Source: Odiellus spinosus (lineage: Eukaryota; Arthropoda; Arachnida; Opiliones; Phalangiidae). From it: a stretch of DNA of 64,000 nt. The notes beneath the pieces were generated by a model. It made no database searches. It was not told the DNA's origin and was given only the letters and a program-made list of their open reading frames with translations. A program made the position numbers and the translations under genes. The first letter of the stretch is position 1. Every line of letters begins with the position of its first letter. Positions 52,786-63,779 of the stretch are shown one piece after another. The stretch is from positions 989,606 to 1,053,605 of the forward strand of contig OY987238.1 of NCBI GenBank assembly GCA_963920705.1, read 5' to 3'.

Positions 52786-53786
52786 TGTGAATCTATACTT
52801 GGGAAATATGTGAATCTATACTTGGGAAATTGGTGGATCTATACTTGAGAAATTGGTGGATCTATACTTGGGAAATTTGTGAATCTATACTTGGGAAATT
52901 TGTGAATCTATACTTGGAAAATTTGTGAATCTATACTTGGAAAATTTGTGAATCTATACTTGGAAAATTTGTGAATCTATACTTGGGAAATTTGTGAATC
53001 TATACTTGGGAAATTTGTGAATCTATACTTGGAAAATTTGTGAATCTATATTTGGGAAATTGGTGGATCTATACTTGGAAAATTTCTGAATCTATACTTG
53101 GGAAATTGGTGGATCTATACTTGGGAAATTTGATGGATCTATACTTGGAAAATTTGTGAATCTATACTTGGGAAATTGGTGGATCTATACTTGGAAAATT
53201 TGTGAATCTATGCTTGGGAAATTTGTGAATCTATACTTGGGAAATTTGTGAATCTCTACTTGGGAAATTTGTGAATCTATACTTGGAAAATTTGTGAATC
53301 TATGCTTGGGAAATTTGTGAATCTATACTTGGAAAATTTGTGAATCTATACTTGGGAAATTTGTGAATCTATACTTGGAACATTTGTGAATCTATACTTG
53401 GGAAATTTGTCAGTCTATACTTAGGAAATTTGTGGATCTATACTTGGGAAATTTGTGAATCTATACTTCGGAAATTTGTGAATCTATACTTGAAAAATTT
53501 GTGAATCTATTTTTGGGAAATTTGTGAATCTATACTTGGAAAATTTTTGAATCTATACTTGGGAAATTGGTGGATCTATACTTGGGAAATTTGTGAATCT
53601 ATACTTGGGAAATTTGTGAATCTATACGTGGGAAATTTATGAATCTCTACTTTTGAAATTTGTGAATCTATACTTGGAAAATTTGTGAATCTATGCTTGG
53701 GAAATTTGTGAATCTATACTTGGAAAATTTGTGAATCTATACTTGGAAAATTTGTCAATCTATACTTCGGAAATTTGTGAATCTAT
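52786..53786 (+). repeat. 2,506-bp-offset repeat, copy 2
   Basis: This is the partner of 50,280-51,280. Its right end near 53,770 has two consecutive TTCGG monomers and a CTTTAC monomer, an order not seen elsewhere, which marks a breakpoint into the right-hand sub-family. Confidence 0.78.
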
Positions 53787-56700
53787 ACTTCGGAAATTTG
53801 TGAATCTTTACTTGGGAAATTTGTGAATCTATACTTGGAAAATTTGTCAATCTATATTTGGGAAATTTGTGAATCTATACTTGGAAAATTTGTGAATCTA
53901 TACTTGGGAAATTGGTGGATCTATACTTGGGAAATTTGTGAATCTATACTTGGGAAATTTGTGAATCTGTACGTGGGAAATTTGTGAATCTCTACTTGGG
54001 AAATTTGTGAATCTATACTTGGAAAATTTGTGAATCTATGCTTGGGAAATTTGTGAATCTATACTTGTAAAATTTGTGAATCTATACTTGGAAAATTTGT
54101 GAATCTATACTTGGAAAATTTGTGAGTCTATACTACGGAAATTTGTGAATCTATACTTGGGAAATATGTGAATCTATACTTGTGAAATTGGTGGATCTAT
54201 ACTTGGGAAATTTGTGAATCTATACTTGGGAAATTTGTGAATCTATACTTGGAAAATTTGTGAATCTATACTTGGAAAATTTGTGAATCTATACTTGGAA
54301 AATTTGTGAATCTATACTTTTAAAATTTGTGAATCTATGCTTGGGAAATTTGTGAATCTATACTTGGAACATTTGTGAATCTATACTTGAGAAATTTGTC
54401 AATCTATACTTGGGAAATTTGTGGATCTATACTTGGGAAATTTGTGAATATATACTTCGGAAATTTGTGAATCTATACTTGGGAAATTTGTGAATCTATA
54501 CTTGGAAAATTTGTGAATCTATATTTGGGAAATTTGTGAATCTATACTTGGAAAATTTGTGAATCTATACTTGGGAAATTGGTGGATCTATACTTGGGAA
54601 ATTTGTGAATCTATACTTGGGAAATTTGTGAATCTATACGTGGGAAATTTGTGAATCTCTACTTGGGAAATTTTTGAATCTATACTTGGAAAATTTGTGA
54701 ATCTATGCTTGGGAAATTTGTGAATCTATACTTGGAAAATTTGTGAATCTATACTTGGAAATTTTGTGAATCTATACTTCGGAAATTTGTGAATCTATAC
54801 TTGGGAAATTTGTGAATCTATACTTGGGAAATATATGAATCTATACTTGGGAAATTGGTGGATCTATACTTGAGAAATTGGTGGATCTATACTTGGGAAA
54901 TTTGTGAATCTATACTTGGGAAATTTGTGAATCTATACTTGGAAAATTTGTGAATCTATACTTGGAAAATTTGTGAATCTATACTTGGAAAATTTGTGAA
55001 TCTATACTCTGGAAATTTGTGAATCTATACTTGGGAAATTTGTGAATCTATACTTGGGAAATTTGTGAATCTATACTTGGAAAATTTGTGAATCTATACT
55101 TGGAAAATTTGTGAATCTATACTTGGAAAATTTGTGTATCTATACTTGGAAAATTTGTGAATCTATACTTGGGAAATTGGTGGATATACTTGGGAAATTG
55201 GTGGATCTATACTTGGGAAATTTGTGAATCTATATTTGGAAAATTTGTGAATCTATACTTGAAAAATTTGTGAATCTATACTTGGAAAATTTGTGAATCT
55301 ATACTTGGAAAATTTGTGAATCTATACTTGGGAAATTGGTGGATCTATACTTGGGAAATTTGTGAATCTATACTTGGGAAATTTGAGAATCTATACTTGG
55401 GAAATTTGTGAATCTGTACGTGGGAAATTTGTGAATCTCTACTTGGGAAATTTGTGAATCTATACTTGGAAAATTTGTGAATCTATGCTTGGGAAATTTG
55501 TGAATCTATACTTGTAAAATTTGTGAATCTATACTTGGAAAATTTGTGAATCTATACTACGGAAATTTGTGAATCTATACTTGGGAAATTTGTGAATCTA
55601 TACTTGGGAAATATGTGAATCTATACTTGTGAAATTGGTGTATCTATACTTGGGAAATTGGTGGATCTATACTTGGGAAATTTGTGAATCTATACTTGGG
55701 AAATTTGTGAATCTATACTTGGAAAATTTGTGAATCTATACTTGGAAAGTTTGTGAATCTATACTTGGAAAATTTGTGAATCTATACTTGGGAAATTTGT
55801 GAATCTATACTTGGAAAATTTGTGAATCTAAACTTGGAAAATTTGTGAATCTATACTTGGAAAATTTGTGAATCTATACTTGGAAAATTTGTGAATCTAT
55901 ACTTGGAAAATTTGTGAATCTATACTTGGGAAATTGGTGGATATACTTGGGAAATTGGTGGATCTATACTTGGGAAATTTGTGAATCTATATTTGGAAAA
56001 TTTGTGAATCTATACTTGAAAAATTTGTGAATCTATACTTGGGAAATTGGTGGATCTATACTTGGGAAATTTGTGAATCTATACTTGGGAAATTTGTGAA
56101 TCTATACTTGGGAAATTTGTGAATCTGTACGTGGGAAATTTGTGAATCTCTACTTGGGAAATTTGTGAATCTATACTTGGAAAATTTGTGAATCTATGCT
56201 TGGGAAATTTGTGAATCTATACTTGGAAAATTTGTGAATCTATACTTGGAAAATTTGTGAATCTATACTACGGAAATTTGTGAATCTATACTTGGGAAAT
56301 TTGTGAATCTATACTTGGGAAATTTTTGAATCTATACGTGGGAAATTTATGAATCTCTACTTTTGAAATTTGTGAATCTATACTTGGAAAATTTGTGAAT
56401 CTATGCTTGGGAAATTTGTGAATCTATACTTGGAAAATTTGTCAATCTATACTTCGGAAATTTGTGAATCTATACTTGGGAAATTTGTGAATCTATACTT
56501 GGGAAATATGTGAATCTATACTTGGGAAATTGGTGGATCTATACTTGGGAAATTGGTGGATCTATACTTGGGAAATTTGTGAATCTATACTTGGGAAATT
56601 TGTGAATCTATACTTGGAAAATTTGTGAATCTATACTTGGAAAATTTGTGAATCTATACTTGAAAAATTTGTGAATCTATACTTGGGAAATTTGTGAATC

Positions 56701-57305
56701 TATACTTGGGAAATTGGTGGATCTATACTTGGGAAATTGGTGGATCTATACTTGGGAAATTTGTGAATCTATACTTGGAAAATTTGTGAATCTATATTTG
56801 GGAAATTTGTGAATCTATACTTGGAAAATTTATGAATCTATACTTGGGAAATTGGTGGATCTATACTTGGGAAATTTGTGAATCTATACTTGGGAAATTT
56901 GTGAATCTATACTTGGAAAATTTGTGAATCTATACTTGGAAAATTTGTGAATCTATACTTGGAAAATTTGTGAATCTATACTTGGGAAATTTGTGAATCT
57001 ATACTTGGGAAATTGGTGGATCTATACTTGGGAAATTGGTGGATCTATACTTGGGAAATTTGTGAATCTATAGTTGGGAAATTTGTGAATCTATACTTGG
57101 AAAATTTGTGAATCTATACTTGGAAAATTTGTGAATCTATACTTGAAAAATTTTTGAATCTATACTTGGAAAATTTGTGAATCTATACTTGGGAAATTTG
57201 TGAATCTATACTTGGAACATTTGTGAATCTATACTTGGGAAATTTGTCAATCTATACTTGGGAAATTTGTGGATCTATACTTGGGAAATTTGTGAATCTA
57301 TACTT

Positions 57306-58179
57306 CAGAAATTTGTGAATCTATACTTGGGAAATTTGTGAATCTATACTTGGAAAATTTGTGAATCTATATTTGGGAAATTTGTGAATCTATACTTGGA
57401 AAATTTATGAATCTATACTTGGGAAATTGGTGGATCTATACTTGGGAAATTTGTGAATCTATACTTGGGAAATTTGTGAATCTATACTTGGAAAATTTGT
57501 GAATCTATACTTGGAAAATTTGTGAATCTATACTTGGAAAATTTGTGAATCTATACTTGGGAAATTTGTGAATCTATACTTGGAAAATTTGTGAATCTAT
57601 ACTTGGGAAATTTGTGAATCTATACTTGGAACATTTGTGAATCTATACTTGGGAAATTTGTCAATCTATACTTGGGAAATTTGTGGATCTATACTTGGGA
57701 AATTTGTGAATCTATACTTCAGAAATTTGTGAATCTATACTTGGGAAATTTGTGAATCTATACTTGGAAAATTTGTGAATCTATACTTGGGAAATTTGTG
57801 AATCTATACTTGGAAAATTTGTGAATCTATATTTGGGAAATTTGTGAATCTATACTTGGAAAATTTATGAATCTATACTTGGGAAATTGGTGGATCTATA
57901 CTTGGGAAATTTGTGAATCTATACTTGGGAAATTTGTGAATCTATACTTGGAAAATTTGTGAATCTATACTTGGAAAATTTGTGAATCTATACTTGGAAA
58001 ATTTGTGAATCTATACTTGGGAAATTTGTGAATCTATACTTGGAAAATTTGTGAATCTATACTTGGGAAATTTGTGAATCTATACTTGGAACATTTGTGA
58101 ATCTATACTTGGGAAATTTGTCAATCTATACTTGGGAAATTTGTGGATCTATACTTGGGAAATTTGTGAATCTATACTT
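57306..58179 (+). repeat. 414- and 460-bp blocks (18 and 20 monomers)
   Basis: TTCAGAAATTTG lies at 57,306, 57,720 and 58,180, giving spacings of 414 and 460 bp, exactly 18 and 20 monomers. The 460-bp block has an extra TTGGAAAA/TTGGGAAA pair near 57,780. The 414-bp spacing recurs at 62,039/62,453. Confidence 0.85.
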
Positions 58180-58374
58180 CAGAAATTTGTGAATCTATAC
58201 TTGGGAAATTTGTGAATCTATACTTGGAAAATTTGTGAATCTATATTTGGGAAATTTGTGAATCTATACTTGGAAAATTTGTGAATCTATACTTGGGAAA
58301 TTGGTGGATCTATACTTGGGAAATTTGTGAATCTATACTTGGGAAATTTGTGAATCTATACGTGGGAAATTTGT

Positions 58375-58396
58375 GAATCTCTACTTGGGAAATTTT
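58375..58396 (+). repeat. 22-bp monomer (GGGAAATTTTGAATC form)
   Basis: One base is missing between AAATTT and GAATC. The same deletion recurs once, at 62,648-62,669, 4,273 bp downstream. Net indels between them (two 21-bp and one 22-bp monomer) account for the difference from 186 x 23. Confidence 0.9.
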
Positions 58397-58933
58397 GAAT
58401 CTATACTTGGAAAATTTGTGAATCTATGCTTGGGAAATTTGTGAATCTATACTTGGAAAATTTGTGAATCTATACTTGAAAAATTTGTGAATCTATACTT
58501 CGGAAATTTGTGAATCTATACTTGGGAAATTTGTGAATCTATACTTGGGAAATATGTGAATCTATACTTGGGAAATTGGTGGATCTATACTTGAGAAATT
58601 GGTGGATCTATACTTGGGAAATTTGTGAATCTATACTTGGAAAATTTGTGAATCTATACTTGGAAAATTTGTGAATCTATACTTGGAAAATTTGTGAATC
58701 TATACTTGGAAAATTTGTGAATCTATACTTGGAAAATTTGTGAATCTATTCTTGAGAAATTTGTGAATCTATACTTGGGAAATTTGTGAATCTATACTTG
58801 GAAAATTTGTGAATCTATACTTGGAAAATTTGTGAATCTATACTTGGAAAATTTGTGAATCTATACTTGGGAAATTGGTGGATCTATACTTGGGAAATTT
58901 GTGAATCTATACTTGGGAAATTTGTGAATCTAT

Positions 58934-59130
58934 ACGTGGGAAATTTGTGAATCTCTACTTGGGAAATTTGTGAATCTATACTTGGAAAATTTGTGAATCT
59001 ATGCTTATGAAATTTGTGAATCTATACTTGGAAAATTTGTGAATCTATACTTGGAAAATTTGTGAATCTATAGTTCGGAAATTTGTGAATCTATACTTGG
59101 GAAATTTGTGAATCTATACTTGGGAAATAT
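58934..59130 (+). repeat. 782-bp-offset short repeat, copy 1
   Basis: ACGTGGG (58,934/59,716), GCTTATG (59,004/59,786) and TAGTTCGG recur at +782 bp, exactly 34 monomers. The match ends near 59,130/59,912, where one copy goes to GGTGGATC and the other to TTGGAAAATTTG. Confidence 0.75.
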
Positions 59131-62100
59131 GTGAATCTATACTTGGGAAATTGGTGGATCTATACTTGAGAAATTGGTGGATCTATACTTGGGAAATTTG
59201 TGAATCTATACTTGGGAAATATGTGAATCTATACTTGGGAAATTGGTGGATCTATACTTGGGAAATTGGTGGATCTATACTTGGGAAATTTGTGAATCTA
59301 TACTTGGGAAATTTGTGAATCTATACTTGGAAAATTTGTGAATCTATACTATGAAAATTTGTGAATCTATACTTGAAAAATTTGTGAATCTATACTTGGA
59401 AAATTTGTGAATCTATACTTGGGAAATTTGTGAATCTATACTTGGAACATTTGTGAATCTATACTTGGGAAATTTGTCAATCTATACTTGGGAAATTTGT
59501 GGATCTATACTTGGGAAATTTGTGAATCTATACTTCAGAAATTTGTGAATCTATACTTGGGAAATTTGTGAATCTATACTTGGAAAATTTGTGAATCTAT
59601 ATTTGGGAAATTTGTGAATCTATACTTGGAAAATTTATGAATCTATACTTGGGAAATTGGTGGATCTATACTTGGGAAATTTGTGAATCTATACTTGGGA
59701 AATTTGTGAATCTATACGTGGGAAATTTGTGAATCTCTACTTGGGAAATTTGTGAATCTATACTTGGAAAATTTGTGAATCTATGCTTATGAAATTTGTG
59801 AATCTATACTTGGAAAATTTGTGAATCTATACTTGGAAAATTTGTGAATCTATAGTTCGGAAATTTGTGAATCTATACTTGGGAAATTTGTGAATCTATA
59901 CTTGGGAAATATGTGAATCTATACTTGGAAAATTTGTGAATCTATACTTGGAAATTTTGTGAATCTATACTTCGGAAATTTGTGAATCTATACTTGGGAA
60001 ATTTGTGAATCTATACTTGGGAAATTTGTGAATCTATACTTGGAAAATTTGTGAATCTATACTTGGAAAATTTGTGAATCTATACTTGGAAAATTTGTGA
60101 ATCTATACTTGGAAAATTTGTGAATCTATACTTGGGAAATTGGTGGATATACTTGGGAAATTGGTGGATCTATACTTGGGAAATTTGTGAATCTATATTT
60201 GGAAAATTTGTGAATCTATACTTGAAAAAATTGTGAATCTATACTTGGAAAATTTGTGAATCTATACTTGGGATATTGGTGGATCTATACTTGGGAAATT
60301 TGTGAATCTATACTTGGGAAATTTGTGAATCTATACTTGGGAAATTTGTGAATCTGTACGTGGGAAATTTGTGAATCTCTACTTGGGAAATTTGTGAATC
60401 TATACTTGGAAAATTTGTGAATCTATGCTTGGGAAATTTGTGAATCTATACTTGTAAAATTTGTGAATCTATACTTGGAAAATTTGTGAATCTATACTAC
60501 GGAAATTTGTGAATCTATACTTGGAAAATTTGTGAATCTATACTTGGGAAATTTGTGAATCTATACTTGGAAAATTTGTGAATCTATACTTGGGAAATTT
60601 GTGAATCTATACTTGGAACATTTGTGAATCTATACTTGGGAAATTTGTCAATCTATACTTGGGAAATTTGTGGATCTATACTTGGGAAATTTGTGAATCT
60701 ATACTTCAGAAATTTGTGAATCTATACTTGGGAAATTTGTGAATCTATACTTGGAAAATTTGTGAATCTATATTTGGGAAATTTGTGAATCTATACTTGG
60801 AAAATTTGTGAATCTATACTTGGGAAATTGGTGGATCTATACTTGGGAAATTTGTGAATCTATACTTGGGAAATTTGTGAATCTATACGTGGGAAATTTG
60901 TGAATCTAAACTTGGAAAATTTGTGAATCTATACTTGGAAAATTTGTGAATCTATACTTGGAAAATTTGTGAATCTATACTTGGAAAATTTGTGAATCTA
61001 TACTTGGGAAATTGGTGGATATACTTGGGAAATTGGTGGATCTATACTTGGGAAATTTGTGAATCTATATTTGGAAAATTTGTGAATCTATACTTGAAAA
61101 ATTTGTGAATCTATACTTGGGAAATTGGTGGATCTATACTTGGGAAATTTGTGAATCTATACTTGGAAAATTTGTGAATCTATACTTGGAAAATTTGTGA
61201 ATCTATACTTGGAAAATTTGTGAATCTATACTTGGAAAATTTGTGAATCTATACTTGGAAAATTTGTGAATCTATACTTGGAAAATTTGTGAATCTATTC
61301 TTGAGAAATTTGTGAATCTATACTTGGGAAATTTGTGAATCTATACTTGGAAAATTTGTGAATCTATACTTGGAAAATTTGTGAATCTATACTTGGAAAA
61401 TTTGTGAATCTATACTTGGGAAATTGGTGGATCTATACTTGGGAAATTTGTGAATCTATACTTGGGAAATTTGTGAATCTATACGTGGGAAATTTGTGAA
61501 TCTCTACTTGGGAAATTTGTGAATCTATACTTGGAAAATTTGTGAATCTATGCTTATGAAATTTGTGAATCTATACTTGGAAAATTTGTGAATCTATACT
61601 TGGAAAATTTGTGAATCTATAGTTCGGAAATTTGTGAATCTATACTTGGGAAATTTGTGAATCTATACTTGGGAAATATGTGAATCTATACTTGGGAAAT
61701 TGGTGGATCTATACTTGAGAAATTGGTGGATCTATACTTGGGAAATTTGTGAATCTATACTTGGGAAATATGTGAATCTATACTTGGGAAATTGGTGGAT
61801 CTATACTTGGGAAATTTGTGAATCTATACTTGGGAAATTTGTGAATCTATACTTGGAAAATTTGTGAATCTATACTTGGAAAATTTGTGAATCTATACTT
61901 GGAAAATTTGTGAATCTATACTTGGGAAATTTGTGAATCTATACTTGGAACATTTGTGAATCTATACTTGGGAAATTTGTCAATCTATACTTGGGAAATT
62001 TGTGGATCTATACTTGGGAAATTTGTGAATCTATACTTCAGAAATTTGTGAATCTATACTTGGGAAATTTGTGAATCTATACTTGGAAAATTTGTGAATC

Positions 62101-62469
62101 TATATTTGGGAAATTTGTGAATCTATACTTGGAAAATTTATGAATCTATACTTGGGAAATTGGTGGATCTATACTTGGGAAATTTGTGAATCTATACTTG
62201 GGAAATTTGTGAATCTATACTTGGAAAATTTGTGAATCTATACTTGGAAAATTTGTGAATCTATACTTGGAAAATTTGTGAATCTATACTTGGGAAATTT
62301 GTGAATCTATACTTGGAAAATTTGTGAATCTATACTTGGGAAATTTGTGAATCTATACTTGGAACATTTGTGAATCTATACTTGGGAAATTTGTCAATCT
62401 ATACTTGGGAAATTTGTGGATCTATACTTGGGAAATTTGTGAATCTATACTTCAGAAATTTGTGAATCT

Positions 62470-63490
62470 ATACTTGGGAAATTTGTGAATCTATACTTGG
62501 AAAATTTGTGAATCTATATTTGGGAAATTTGTGAATCTATACTTGGAAAATTTGTGAATCTATACTTGGGAAATTGGTGGATCTATACTTGGGAAATTTG
62601 TGAATCTATACTTGGGAAATTTGTGAATCTATACGTGGGAAATTTGTGAATCTCTACTTGGGAAATTTTGAATCTATACTTGGAAAATTTGTGAATCTAT
62701 GCTTGGGAAATTTGTGAATCTATACTTGGAAAATTTGTGAATCTATACTTGAAAAATTTGTGAATCTATACTTCGGAAATTTGTGAATCTATACTTGGGA
62801 AATTTGTGAATCTATACTTGGGAAATATGTGAATCTATACTTGGGAAATTGGTGGATCTATACTTGAGAAATTGGTGGATCTATACTTGGGAAATTTGTG
62901 AATCTATACTTGGAAAATTTGTGAATCTATACTTGGAAAATTTGTGAATCTATACTTGGAAAATTTGTGAATCTATACTTGGAAAATTTGTGAATCTATA
63001 CTTGGAAAATTTGTGAATCTATTCTTGAGAAATTTGTGAATCTATACTTGGGAAATTTGTGAATCTATACTTGGAAAATTTGTGAATCTATACTTGGAAA
63101 ATTTGTGAATCTATACTTGGAAAATTTGTGAATCTATACTTGGAAAATTTGTGAATCTATACTTGGGAAATTGGTGGATCTATACTTGGGAAATTTGTGA
63201 ATCTATACTTGGGAAATTTGTGAATCTATACGTGGGAAATTTGTGAATCTCTACTTGGGAAATTTGTGAATCTATACTTGGAAAATTTGTGAATCTATGC
63301 TTATGAAATTTGTGAATCTATACTTGGAAAATTTGTGAATCTATACTTGGAAAATTTGTGAATCTATAGTTCGGAAATTTGTGAATCTATACTTGGGAAA
63401 TTTGTGAATCTATACTTGGGAAATATGTGAATCTATACTTGGGAAATTGGTGGATCTATACTTGAGAAATTGGTGGATCTATACTTGGGA
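62470..63490 (+). repeat. 4,273/4,296-bp-offset repeat, copy 2
   Basis: This is the partner of 58,200-59,190, with one extra TTGGAAAA monomer between the CTATTCTTGAG and GCTTATG markers. A third version of the same order, with a 254-bp spacing like copy 1, lies at 61,299-61,553. Confidence 0.82.
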
Positions 63491-63779
63491 AATTTGTGAA
63501 TCTATACTTGGGAAATTTGTGAATCTATACTTGGAAAATTTGTGAATCTATACTTGGAAAATTTGTGAATCTATACTTGGAAAATTTGTGAATCTATACT
63601 TGGGAAATTTGTGAATCTATACTTGGGAAATTTGTGAATCTATACTTGGAAAATTTGTGAATCTATACTTGGAAAATTTGTGAATCTATACTTGGAAAAT
63701 TTGTGAATCTATACTTGGAAAATTTGTGAATCTATACTTGGAAAATTTGAGAATCTATACTTGGAAAATTTGTGAATCT

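Larger units (their letters stand above)
58200..59190 (+). repeat. 4,273/4,296-bp-offset repeat, copy 1
   Basis: This matches about 62,470-63,490. The 22-bp monomer is at 58,375/62,648 (offset 4,273). CTATTCTTGAG is at 58,750/63,023 (4,273), and GCTTATG at 59,004/63,300 (4,296, one monomer more). TAGTTCGG follows in both. Confidence 0.82.
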